Of a DNA stretch of 64,000 nt, positions 8,515 to 16,440 are shown in pieces. The position numbers were made by a program, and so were the translations under genes. Origin of the DNA: Enterococcus malodoratus ATCC 43197. Lineage in GTDB: Bacteria; Bacillota; Bacilli; Lactobacillales; Enterococcaceae. Below the pieces are notes generated by a model, which saw nothing but the letters and a program-made list of their open reading frames with translations, was not told the origin of the DNA and made no database searches. Within the stretch, counting starts at the first letter, position 1. Every line of letters starts with the position of its first letter. The DNA lies in NCBI RefSeq assembly GCF_000407185.1, contig NZ_KE136482.1:310001-374000 (forward strand), read 5' to 3'.

Positions 8515-8551
8515 TATTCTATAGAAGGAAGTTCTTGATGTCTATAGAATA
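8515..8551 (-). promoter_or_regulatory. inverted repeat at the promoter of the YrdB-like gene
   Basis: TATTCTATAGA and TCTATAGAATA are exact reverse complements separated by 15 nt. On the minus strand TTGCTT, 16 nt, then TATTCT could be the promoter, with TATTCT inside the distal arm. This suggests an operator or a leader hairpin. Confidence 0.45.
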
Positions 8552-8605
8552 AATACCCTAATTGTTTAAGCAAATAAAACAGAATGACTATTTTATTTAT
8601 AAAAA

Positions 8606-8634
8606 ATCTCACTTCACATTGGCTGAAGTGAGAT
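8606..8634 (-). terminator. terminator of the PTS/SIS operon
   Basis: ATCTCACTTCA and TGAAGTGAGAT form a perfect 11-bp stem followed on the minus strand by a T-tract. Confidence 0.9.
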
Positions 8635-8649
8635 AGATCAATCAAAAGG

Positions 8650-10479
8650 TTAGGCAAAAATTCTTTCTTGCGCAGATAGAATGGATTCTCTTACATCGAC
8701 TTGAAGCTCATTATTCTCTGGGAACACCACAATAATCGTATCATCAATTTCTTTTTGTTTAAAGAAATCAAGATCAATGTTTGCAATTTGTGTTTTTTCC
8801 GAAACCTGCTGGCCCTCTTTAACAAGGATATCGAAGCCTTCTCCATTTAGAGAAACGGTATCCAAGCCCATGTGAATTAAAGCTTCTGTGCCAGTTTCAG
8901 ACTGGATGATGATCGCGTGTTTTGTTGGAAAAATTGATTTAATAGTTCCAGCAATGGGGGAGTAGATTTCTCCATTTTCTGGAATAACTGCAAAACCATT
9001 GCCCATCATTTTAGTTGAAAAGACATCATCATTCACTTTTTCTAAGTTGATGACATTTCCTTTTACCGGATTAAAAAGGTTTGTACTGATTTTTTCAGAT
9101 ACATTAGACAATTCATCTTCCTTGCTGTTTTGTCTTTTTCCGATAAGAATCGTTAAACCCGCCGCGATGATGAACGTAGCTGAGATTGCGATGACTTCAT
9201 AAATCATTTTTGATTCCGGACCATTGAACATTCCTAGCATGAAGACATTCAAAACAGGGGCAAAGCCATAAAGTTTTACTCGGAAGAATCCAGTTAACGC
9301 GCCACCAACAGCCGCACCAATACAGCCTGCAATGAATGGATACTTTTTCTTCACATTCACACCGTAAAGTGCAGGTTCGGTAATTCCGAAGAAAGCAGAA
9401 ACGGCGGCGGAAATAGAAATTTGTCTTTCATCACGATTTTTTGCGGTGGCAATAGAACCCACGACTGCACCAAACTGACCGAAGACGGCTGACATAAACA
9501 TAGCCATGATGGTATCAAATCCCAGCACTTGCGTATTGATTTGCCCAATTGGAATGATTCCCCAATGTACACCGAAAATAACGAAGAATTGTCCGATTCC
9601 CGCTAACAAGCCACCGGAGATTGTTGGACTCAACTCATAGAGCCAAGCATATCCGTTCGCAATTCCAATCCCAATATAGTTGGCAAGGGGACCGATGAGT
9701 GCAAAAACGATAAAACCAGTAATTAATAGAGAAAAAGTAGGTACGAAGACTAAGGCCGCAACTTGAGGAATGATTTTCTTCATCCATTTCTCCACGTGAG
9801 CCAAAAAGTAAACAGCGAAAACAGTCGGTAAAACGGCACCGCCATATATTTTCAACGGAATCGTGAATGCTCCCATGACTACCTCGCTTGGAAAATCTGC
9901 GGAAGTCAATGGAAAAATTAACGCTGCAGCAAGAGCGACTGCAGTATAGCGACTAACTTTAAACTTGTCAGCAGCAGTGATCGCGATAAAAATAGGTAAT
10001 AAAGTAAAAACTCCGGATGATAAGGCATTCAAAACGGCGAATACAAAAGAAGCCTCATCGATTACTTGAGTCATTTGTAAAAGAACAACTAATCCCTTTA
10101 GCACGCCGACAGCTGCTAGAATATTAATATAAGGTGTAAAAATTGCAGAAATTGTTGATAGTAAACGATCTGAGATTTTTTTCTTTTCTTGCGGTTCTGC
10201 CGAAGATTCTCCTTCGGCAGTTCCTAGATCACCTACGAATTGAGTGAGTGTCTCGTAGACATCTGTTACTTTTGGTCCGATAACTACTTGATATTGTCCG
10301 CCGGTTTTTAGAGCTTTCATGACAATCGGCAGATTATCAAATTGACTTTGTTGAACTTTCCCATAATCTTTTAACGTAAAACGAAGTCGTGTTGCGCAAT
10401 GGGTCAAACTCAAAACATTTTCTTTTCCGCCGACATTACTTAAAATCACTTTAGCAGTTTCATCATAATTTGCAGTCAT
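8650..10479 (-). CDS. PTS EIIBCA, glucose/beta-glucoside family
   Basis: 609 aa sugar permease of the phosphotransferase system in BglP/ScrA/TreB order. EIIB comes first with its phosphocysteine in LTHCATRLRF (C28), then EIIC with about ten membrane segments, then a fused EIIA whose phospho-His is in ALIHMGLDTV near the C-terminus. Start ATG with AGGAGG. It is 20 nt downstream of a SIS-domain gene and shares its LacI-controlled promoter. The substrate is unknown; the SIS partner suggests an amino-sugar or glycated compound rather than a plain beta-glucoside. Confidence 0.93.
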   Translation of the reverse strand: MTANYDETAKVILSNVGGKENVLSLTHCATRLRFTLKDYGKVQQSQFDNLPIVMKALKTGGQYQVVIGPKVTDVYETLTQFVGDLGTAEGESSAEPQEKKKISDRLLSTISAIFTPYINILAAVGVLKGLVVLLQMTQVIDEASFVFAVLNALSSGVFTLLPIFIAITAADKFKVSRYTAVALAAALIFPLTSADFPSEVVMGAFTIPLKIYGGAVLPTVFAVYFLAHVEKWMKKIIPQVAALVFVPTFSLLITGFIVFALIGPLANYIGIGIANGYAWLYELSPTISGGLLAGIGQFFVIFGVHWGIIPIGQINTQVLGFDTIMAMFMSAVFGQFGAVVGSIATAKNRDERQISISAAVSAFFGITEPALYGVNVKKKYPFIAGCIGAAVGGALTGFFRVKLYGFAPVLNVFMLGMFNGPESKMIYEVIAISATFIIAAGLTILIGKRQNSKEDELSNVSEKISTNLFNPVKGNVINLEKVNDDVFSTKMMGNGFAVIPENGEIYSPIAGTIKSIFPTKHAIIIQSETGTEALIHMGLDTVSLNGEGFDILVKEGQQVSEKTQIANIDLDFFKQKEIDDTIIVVFPENNELQVDVRESILSAQERIFA

Positions 10480-10499
10480 TTCATTTTCCTCCTAATTTT

Positions 10500-11579
10500 T
10501 TATGCATAATCCCCAGGTTTCGTTTTACTGTTCATGGCTACGCCAAAGTCCGTATAAATTCGTTTGGGTAAATTATTACCTAATGCTTCAGCGATATGAT
10601 GAGCCAGCAGTTGGAAGGGAACGATCATGAATAGAGGTGCTTTGTACTCATCAATCTCTAAGTCCAGTCCAAGTGTTCGGTCATCATTGCTTTTGTTCAA
10701 AGTCAGAGTATAGAGATTTTTCACATGCTGCTGTTCATAGTCACGCAATCGCAATAAGCGATCATTGACCGGAGAATTCGTTTCGATAAAAAATAGTTGA
10801 TGATTTGGATTGACTTCCAAATAGGGTCCATGCATGAATACTTCGATATCCATTCCTTGGCTAGGAACTCGAACGGTTTCACAAAATTTCGTTTGCATTT
10901 CTAATGCAGTGCCGATCGCTGATCCACAGCAGAGAGAAGTGAAACGGGATGCTTGAACTAACTGAACTGCCCAACGATCGAAGAAGCGTTCTGTTTTTTC
11001 AATCACGGCAGGCAACTCTGCAATGGCTTTTCTAAACTCTTGTAATTCACTTTCTTCTTGAGAAGCATCCAATAAGTTTACGTTTCTTGCTGCTTTCAAT
11101 CCCATAAGCATCAATTTTAAAATAGTGGCAGAAAAACCCTTTGTGACGTAGCCGACACGTTCTTCACCATTTTCAATGTCAATTACCGTATCAACAACAG
11201 TAGCAATTTCGCTAGTTGTTTTTCCAGTAAGTCCAATGCGTTGAATCTGGGGGTGTTCTTGACTGATTTTCTGCAAGGCATTGATTGTTGATGTGCTTTC
11301 ACCACTTTGAGAGATACCGATAATTACATCGATTTCTGGACGAAGTTTCTCGTAATAATCGAACTTGAAAGGTTCCTCGATCGAAATATGGATATTAGTC
11401 ATTTTCTCGATGTAATATTTTGCGCTGAAAGCGGCATTGATACTTGAACCAGTAGCCAGAATTAGCCAATTTGTTCCCGTAATGCTAGGGACATTTTCTG
11501 GATACCCTTTCAATATGGTGTTAAAGATTTCAGGTTCTTCGTTGATATAGGTCATCATGGTTGGATTTTTTTGAATCAT
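10500..11579 (-). CDS. SIS-domain sugar isomerase/deglycase-like protein
   Basis: 359 aa with two sugar isomerase (SIS) domains like the isomerase half of GlmS, AgaS and FrlB. LILATGSSINAA and IGISQSGESTST are the phosphosugar-binding serine loops. Such enzymes isomerise, deaminate or deglycate sugar 6-phosphates in the cytoplasm. The start at 11579 has AAGGAGG; the longer reading from 11705 would begin upstream of the promoter. First gene of an operon with the EIIBCA permease, so it probably acts on the phosphorylated import product. It could be a fructosamine-6-phosphate deglycase, but this is inference. Confidence 0.85.
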   Translation of the reverse strand: MIQKNPTMMTYINEEPEIFNTILKGYPENVPSITGTNWLILATGSSINAAFSAKYYIEKMTNIHISIEEPFKFDYYEKLRPEIDVIIGISQSGESTSTINALQKISQEHPQIQRIGLTGKTTSEIATVVDTVIDIENGEERVGYVTKGFSATILKLMLMGLKAARNVNLLDASQEESELQEFRKAIAELPAVIEKTERFFDRWAVQLVQASRFTSLCCGSAIGTALEMQTKFCETVRVPSQGMDIEVFMHGPYLEVNPNHQLFFIETNSPVNDRLLRLRDYEQQHVKNLYTLTLNKSNDDRTLGLDLEIDEYKAPLFMIVPFQLLAHHIAEALGNNLPKRIYTDFGVAMNSKTKPGDYA

Positions 11580-11599
11580 AAAAATTGCCTCCTTATTTT

Positions 11600-11613
11600 C
11601 GGTAACGTTTCCG
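11600..11613. promoter_or_regulatory. LacI-type operator O1
   Basis: CGGTAACGTTTCCG is a near-perfect palindrome. It lies just downstream of the minus-strand -10 box TATACA (11621-11626), covering the expected start of the SIS-PTS transcript. Confidence 0.75.
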
Positions 11614-11687
11614 GAATCAGTGTATAATATTTCACTCAGTAATGCAAGAGTGTTTTTCATATTGTTTTTATAATAATACGTAATAAT

Positions 11688-11701
11688 CGGCAACGTTACC
11701 G
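11688..11701. promoter_or_regulatory. LacI-type operator O2
   Basis: CGGCAACGTTACCG matches O1 at 12 of 14 positions when O1 is read on the opposite strand. The centres are 88 bp apart, so looping between the SIS-PTS promoter and the regulator promoter is plausible. Confidence 0.72.
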
Positions 11702-11779
11702 ACATTTGATTTTAATTTGACCTGGTTATCGTTTTAAAACATAATGAGTAGAGAACGTTTCATGAATGTGAGGGTGTAT

Positions 11780-12835
11780 ATGAATACTAAAGTGACCATC
11801 AAAGATATTGCTCGAATTGCTGGAGTTTCAGTGAGTACTGTTTCACGCGCAATTAATGATGATAATGAGGTATCAAAAAAAACAAAAGAAAAAATTGACG
11901 CGATTATTCGTGAGCAGAACTATCGTCCAAGTATGTTGGCTAGAGGAATGGTCTCAAAACGAACAAATATGATAGCGCTGATCGTTTCAGATATTACGAA
12001 TCCTTATTTTTATCAATTTATTGCCAATATTGAGGAGACATTGATCGATCAGGGATACACACTTTCGCTTTTTGATACGCAAACTGCCAACGCCCATAGT
12101 GATTCAAAGAAAAAAGAAATCGAAATAAATATTTTCAAACAGATTCAGGAAAACAATTTTGATGCAGTGATTCTTTTAGGCGGCCTCATTGATCGAGTCA
12201 CTTTAGATGATGAGTATTTAACAGGTTTGCAAAATTTAGCGAATGATATACCTACTATCATAGTAGGCAGGAGAATTTCTCAGCTGAACAATAAAAAAGC
12301 AAAGATTATTTTTATTGAGCGAGATCAAGAATTAGTAACACAATTTTTGGTTACTCATGTAATAAAAAAGGGATATAAAAAAATAGCTTTTATAGGAGGA
12401 AATGCATCAGGGTGGGTTACAGTTGCTAGAGTAAATGCTTTTAAAAATACGCTAAGGCAACATGGACTAGCATTTGATGAACAGCGGGTTGTTAACAATA
12501 ACTTTTATGCTCAGGACGGATATGACGGTGTTCTGCATTTGCTAGAACGTAATGTTGAATTCGATGCGATCATTGCTATTAATGATCGCGTTGCCCAAGG
12601 CGTGATACGCGGCTTGATTGACGTAGTCGAGGAATCAACTAAAATCGGTGTTGCCAGCTGTGAACATTTTACAGAGAGTATTTTCAATAATCCAAGAATC
12701 ACCTCTGTTGACCATAACTTGAAGGATCTAAGTAAATTGGCGGTTGATACGCTGATTTCTTTAGTCGAAGGCAGTGAAATAGTTGAGGAAGCCCAAAAAA
12801 TTCTTCCTAGACTAGTTTTGGGAGAATCAATCTAA
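11780..12835 (+). CDS. LacI family transcriptional regulator
   Basis: 351 aa. The DNA-binding head is at the N-terminus (VTIKDIARIAGVSVSTVSRA, about residues 4-23) with the hinge RPSMLARGM, followed by a periplasmic-binding-like sensor domain. ATG 11780 has a GTGAGGGTG site; in-frame ATGs upstream lack one. Divergent from the SIS-PTS operon with two palindromic operators between them, so it most likely represses that operon and possibly itself. Confidence 0.93.
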   Translation: MNTKVTIKDIARIAGVSVSTVSRAINDDNEVSKKTKEKIDAIIREQNYRPSMLARGMVSKRTNMIALIVSDITNPYFYQFIANIEETLIDQGYTLSLFDTQTANAHSDSKKKEIEINIFKQIQENNFDAVILLGGLIDRVTLDDEYLTGLQNLANDIPTIIVGRRISQLNNKKAKIIFIERDQELVTQFLVTHVIKKGYKKIAFIGGNASGWVTVARVNAFKNTLRQHGLAFDEQRVVNNNFYAQDGYDGVLHLLERNVEFDAIIAINDRVAQGVIRGLIDVVEESTKIGVASCEHFTESIFNNPRITSVDHNLKDLSKLAVDTLISLVEGSEIVEEAQKILPRLVLGESI

Positions 12836-12852
12836 TTCTATTTTTGTATATT

Positions 12853-12907
12853 AAAGCAAGTTCATCTAATTTTGAGTTTTTGGAAGATTAGAAGAGTTTG
12901 CTTTTTT
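12853..12907 (+). terminator. terminator of the LacI gene
   Basis: AAAGCAAGTTCATCTAAT and ATTAGAAGAGTTTGCTTT pair over 18 positions with a few mismatches, followed by a T-tract. Confidence 0.8.
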
Positions 12908-12910
12908 AAC

Positions 12911-12940
12911 TTTACTTTCTTCCAAAGAATCCGCTACACT
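12911..12940 (+). promoter_or_regulatory. likely promoter of the selenium-type cassette
   Basis: TTTACT, then TACACT at 12935-12940 with an 18-nt spacer. It is the best match between the terminator and the tiny ORF. Confidence 0.45.
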
Positions 12941-12996
12941 AATATTGTGATTGATTGAACGATGCTGTTGTTATGAAATGTCAGGAGGTGGGGAAA

Positions 12997-13122
12997 ATGA
13001 AGAAGTATACGGCTGCTTTTACATGAGTGTGAGGAAGTCCTTACTTAGAAGTTTCTAAGAAGCACTCTATTTTCCCTGCTCAACAGAGTCTTTCCCAGCT
13101 GAATCGGGAAGGATGTTCATAA
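12997..13122 (+). CDS. candidate small recoded ORF with two in-frame UGA codons
   Basis: The ATG at 12997 follows a very strong ribosome site (AGGAGGTG). Nine codons (MKKYTAAFT) lead to TGA-GTG-TGA (13024-13032), after which the same frame stays open for 29 codons (GSPYLEVSKKH..., ending REGCS) to TAA at 13120-13122, just before the ribosome site of the cysteine desulfurase. If both UGAs are read as selenocysteine it encodes a 41-aa U-V-U protein; if not, a 9-aa leader peptide. A hairpin lies right after the second UGA. The selenium-type neighbours make recoding plausible, but selA, selB and selC are not in the window, and 29 open codons can arise by chance. Confidence 0.4.
13029..13062 (+). 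other. candidate SECIS-like or attenuator hairpins
   Basis: Two adjacent stems can form. GTGAGGA (13029-13035) pairs with TCCTTAC (13038-13044), including one G-U pair; CTTAGAA (13044-13050) pairs with TTCTAAG (13053-13059). The second has G-U in its apical loop and starts 11 nt after the second UGA, a spacing similar to bacterial SECIS elements. The stem is short and AT-rich, so this is tentative. Confidence 0.3.
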
Positions 13123-13140
13123 CAAGAGGAGAAATGAACT

Positions 13141-14283
13141 ATGATTTATTTAGACAACTCTGCGACAACACTAAAAAAACCGGCTGTCGTAATTGAGGCC
13201 GTGACAAATGCATTGAGTCAATTAGGAAATTCTGGGCGCGGTGTGCACGAGGATTCTTTGAAGTCATCGGAAGTGATTTTCCAAACGCGCCAAGCGTTAT
13301 GCCGGTTATTCAATGGTGAACAGGCGCGGCAAATAGTCTTTACTTCGGGTGCTACAGAAAGTCTGAACTTAGCGATCGAAGGAATGCTATTTGGCAACGA
13401 TCATGTGATCACGACTGCGCTTGAGCATAATTCAGTCTTGCGGCCGCTTTATCGAATGCAAAAAGAAAAAGGATTAATGCTGACGATAATTCCAGCGGAT
13501 AAACAAGGTAACTTAGACTATTCTGATTTTGAGGCGGCAATCAAGGAACAGACGAAGGCGATAATCGTCACTCATGCCTCAAATGTAACCGGAAATATTG
13601 TGGATTTGGAAAAAATCAGTGGAATTTGTGAAAAGCACGGACTCTATTTGATCGTAGATGCTTCGCAGTCAGCGGGTATTTTATCAATTGATGTTCAAGC
13701 ATTGAAGATTGATTTATTGTGCTTTACTGGACATAAAAGTCTTTATGGGCCACAAGGGACCGGCGGGCTGTACGTTCGGCCGGGTATTTCTCTGCGCCCA
13801 TTAAAGGTTGGCGGAAGCGGGATCGATACGTTTAATCCGCAGCATCCCACAAGTTTTCCAACAGCGTTAGAAGCGGGAACTTTGAATGGTCATGGAATCG
13901 CGGGATTAGGTGCCGGTGTGCACTATTTGTTAGATCAGACTCTTGAAAAATTGAGTCAAGAATCTGGTCGGATATCAAAGCTTTTTTATGAGGAGGTTTC
14001 AAAGATCGATGATCTGATCGTGTATGGTGATTTTTCAACGAATCAACGTTGTCCGATCGTGTCATTAAACCTTGGTCAAAGAGATTCTGCAGAGATTAGT
14101 GATTTGTTGTCTTATGAATATGGGATTGCCACTCGTTCTGGTGGTCATTGCGCACCTTTGATGCATGAAGCGCTAGGAACAAAAGAACAAGGGGTGGTTC
14201 GTTTTAGTTTTTCCTCCTTTACGACTGAACATGAGATTTGGGAAGCGATTGCGGCTTTACAAAAAATTAGTCAAAAGGGGTAA
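13141..14283 (+). CDS. cysteine desulfurase-like PLP enzyme of selenium cassettes
   Basis: 380 aa, aminotransferase class V. It opens with YLDNSATT; the PLP lysine is in FTGHKSLYGP (K199) and the active-site cysteine in TRSGGHCAPL (C337). It removes S or Se from cysteine or selenocysteine as an enzyme-bound persulfide or selenide. The family is the one I associate with E. faecalis EF2568 and selenium-dependent molybdenum hydroxylase loci. The AGAGGAG site is good, and the yedE-like gene follows 6 nt later. A role in delivering Se is inferred from the neighbours. Confidence 0.9.
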   Translation: MIYLDNSATTLKKPAVVIEAVTNALSQLGNSGRGVHEDSLKSSEVIFQTRQALCRLFNGEQARQIVFTSGATESLNLAIEGMLFGNDHVITTALEHNSVLRPLYRMQKEKGLMLTIIPADKQGNLDYSDFEAAIKEQTKAIIVTHASNVTGNIVDLEKISGICEKHGLYLIVDASQSAGILSIDVQALKIDLLCFTGHKSLYGPQGTGGLYVRPGISLRPLKVGGSGIDTFNPQHPTSFPTALEAGTLNGHGIAGLGAGVHYLLDQTLEKLSQESGRISKLFYEEVSKIDDLIVYGDFSTNQRCPIVSLNLGQRDSAEISDLLSYEYGIATRSGGHCAPLMHEALGTKEQGVVRFSFSSFTTEHEIWEAIAALQKISQKG

Positions 14284-14289
14284 TGATCA

Positions 14290-15354
14290 ATGGCAAATAA
14301 GAAAATGTATTTGACGGTTGGGGTAGGATTTGGTTTAGTAGCAATTATGTTGGCCTATTTTGGTAATCCAGCAAATATGGCAATTTGTGTCGCGTGTTTT
14401 ATTCGTGATATTGCTGGTTCGGCGAAGCTTCATGGAGCGCCGCCAGTGCAGTATTTACGACATGAAATTATTGGTATTATTTTTGGCGCGATGCTGATGG
14501 CGATTCCTAGAAAAGAATTTCAAGCCAGAAGCGGCTCTTCTACGGCAACGCGTTTCTTACTAGGATTTACGATGATGATTGGGGCATTGGTTTTTCTTGG
14601 CTGTCCATTACGGATGGTCTTGCGGATGAGCGGCGGCGACTTGAACGCTTATGTGGGATTAATCGGATTTGTTGGCGGTGTATTTACGGGAAGCATCTTT
14701 TTAAAACAAGGCTACTCATTGGGGAAACCGCAAGAGACTAAAAAATCTAGCGGATTTATGGTGCCGGGCTTCTTCTTAGCGCTGTTTCTATTATTCTTAG
14801 TTGTTCCATCACTATTTGTAGTGAGTAAAGAAGGACCGGGGAGCTTCCATGCGCCTGTAGTGATTTCATTGGTCGGCGGGTTAGTTTTTGGCGGGCTGGC
14901 GCAATTGTCTGCGATTTGTTTTTCGGGCAGTATCCGAGATATCTTCTTAATGAAGAATTTCAATCGAATCACAGGGGTTCTGACATTGTTTGTGGTGGTC
15001 TTAATCTATAATATCGCGACTGGAAACTTTCATTTGAGTTTTGCTGATCAGCCGATCGCTCATATGGAGCATCTATGGAATATTCTTGGACTATATGTGG
15101 TTGGTTTTGCCGGAGTATTGCTCAGCGGCTGTCCGTTGCGCCAATTGATTTTGACGGGACAAGGTTCTTCAGACGCTGGAGTGACAGTGATCGGAATGCT
15201 GGTCGGTGCGGCTTTTGCGCATAATTTTGGTTTGGCCTCGTCTGGCGAAGGAACGACCAGTTTCGGGCGGATCGCGATCATTCTATCGATTGCGTTACTG
15301 TTTATTATCGCGTTTACGAATTTAGGGAAAAAAGCGGAAGCTTCCGCGAATTAA
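14290..15354 (+). CDS. yedE: YedE/YeeE-type selenium or sulfur transport protein
   Basis: 354 aa with about ten membrane segments in two related halves. The conserved cysteine motifs are ICVACFIRD, FLGCPLRMVLR, ICFSGSIRD and LSGCPLRQL, so each half has an IRD and a GCPLR element. YeeE/YedE proteins move thiosulfate or, in the selenium-linked subgroup, probably a selenium compound. Position between the desulfurase and a DUF3343 gene favours the selenium subgroup. Confidence 0.88.
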   Translation: MANKKMYLTVGVGFGLVAIMLAYFGNPANMAICVACFIRDIAGSAKLHGAPPVQYLRHEIIGIIFGAMLMAIPRKEFQARSGSSTATRFLLGFTMMIGALVFLGCPLRMVLRMSGGDLNAYVGLIGFVGGVFTGSIFLKQGYSLGKPQETKKSSGFMVPGFFLALFLLFLVVPSLFVVSKEGPGSFHAPVVISLVGGLVFGGLAQLSAICFSGSIRDIFLMKNFNRITGVLTLFVVVLIYNIATGNFHLSFADQPIAHMEHLWNILGLYVVGFAGVLLSGCPLRQLILTGQGSSDAGVTVIGMLVGAAFAHNFGLASSGEGTTSFGRIAIILSIALLFIIAFTNLGKKAEASAN

Positions 15355-15375
15355 TGAAGCAGGGAGAGATTTCTG

Positions 15376-15609
15376 GTGGTAAAAGAATGGCTTATCGTGA
15401 CTTTTGAGACTGAATATGATGCGTTGCATTTTTCAAATTTATGCAAACAAGCAAAGTTAGAGGGGCGCTTGATGCCGATCCCGCGTAAATTATCCGCAGG
15501 TTGTGGGATTTCGTGGCGTGCGGAGCCCGAGCTTGAATCGGCCATTCAAGTGTTGATTCAACAGCATTCAACAGATCTTTCCTGTGAAGTCGTAAAAATT
15601 AATCTTTAA
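15376..15609 (+). CDS. DUF3343 putative Se/S carrier protein
   Basis: 77 aa. GTG start with AGGGAGAG 7 nt upstream. One alpha/beta domain with EWLIVTFETEYDALH at the start and the LMPIPRKLSAGCGISWR tract, whose cysteine is the likely S/Se-carrying residue. The family repeatedly occurs with YedE, YedF and SelD. Last gene of the cassette, 21 nt after yedE. Confidence 0.88.
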   Translation: MVKEWLIVTFETEYDALHFSNLCKQAKLEGRLMPIPRKLSAGCGISWRAEPELESAIQVLIQQHSTDLSCEVVKINL

Positions 15610-15614
15610 GCTAT

Positions 15615-15654
15615 AAAGTGATTCGCTCTTGATTGAGTTGAATCACTTTTTTTG
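15615..15654 (+). terminator. terminator of the selenium-type cassette
   Basis: AAAGTGATTC and GAATCACTTT pair around a 15-nt loop and are followed by seven Ts. Confidence 0.85.
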
Positions 15655-15663
15655 TCATCCTTA

Positions 15664-15693
15664 TTGTTTCCTTATATTTGTTTTTCATACTAA
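15664..15693 (+). promoter_or_regulatory. likely promoter of the LanFEG operon
   Basis: TTGTTT, an 18-nt spacer and TACTAA, about 25 nt before the ribosome site of the ATPase gene. Confidence 0.45.
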
Positions 15694-15714
15694 GGGTACA
15701 ACAAGGGGGAATCA

Positions 15715-16440
15715 ATGATGAAAGAAATGATTATAACAACCGAAAATTTGACTAAAACCTATCAGCAGCAAAAAGCCGTTAATAAATTATCCTTAGAAAT
15801 TCCTAAAAATGAAGTCTATGGACTTTTGGGTGCGAACGGTGCCGGGAAATCGACAACCTTGAAAATGATCGCGGGACTCATTCAACCATCGGAAGGAGCA
15901 ATTTTTTATAACAATCAACTGTGGCAGCGAAAGAACTTAGCAGAGATCGGTGCCTTGATTGAAAGTCCTCCGCTTTACGGAAACTTAACGGCACACGAAA
16001 ATTTGTTGGTACGCACGACGACTTTAGGCTTGCCGGAGACACGCATAGCAGAAGTTTTGGAGCTGGTGGATCTGCGAAATACCGGTAAGAAAAGAGCTCG
16101 GCAATTTTCAATGGGAATGAAGCAGCGATTAGGCTTGGCGTTGGCTTTATTGAACCGTCCTAAATTATTAATTTTGGATGAGCCGACGAATGGGTTAGAT
16201 CCGCTAGGGATTCAAGCACTGCGAGAATTAATCCGATCTTTTCCGGCACAAGGAATTTCGGTGATTCTTTCCAGCCATATATTATCAGAAGTCGAAAATA
16301 CAGTGGATACGATCGGCATCATTGCCAATGGTCAGCTGAGCTATCAGGGCGAACTGCCAGAAAATAGTGCGGCATTGGAAAAATTGTTTATGGATGTAGT
16401 GAGAGAAAAGCAAACAGAGGAGGCGCTATATCATGGGTAG
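15715..16440 (+). CDS. lantibiotic-immunity type ABC ATPase (LanF-like)
   Basis: 241 aa. Walker A GANGAGKST (about residues 41-49), signature FSMGMKQRLGLALALL, Walker B LLILDEPTNGLDP. The IGALIESPPLYGNLTAHENL tract is typical of gallidermin/mutacin-class LanF subunits. With the two following permeases it should pump lantibiotics or related cationic peptides off the membrane. ATG 15715 and ATG 15718 are both possible behind the AAGGGGG site. It overlaps the next gene by 8 nt. Confidence 0.9.
   Translation: MMKEMIITTENLTKTYQQQKAVNKLSLEIPKNEVYGLLGANGAGKSTTLKMIAGLIQPSEGAIFYNNQLWQRKNLAEIGALIESPPLYGNLTAHENLLVRTTTLGLPETRIAEVLELVDLRNTGKKRARQFSMGMKQRLGLALALLNRPKLLILDEPTNGLDPLGIQALRELIRSFPAQGISVILSSHILSEVENTVDTIGIIANGQLSYQGELPENSAALEKLFMDVVREKQTEEALYHG

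Noticed and set aside
11600-11613. The palindrome before the SIS gene as a CcpA cre
   Set aside because: Its AACGTT centre does not fit AANCGNT, and the paired copy next to a LacI gene points to the local regulator.
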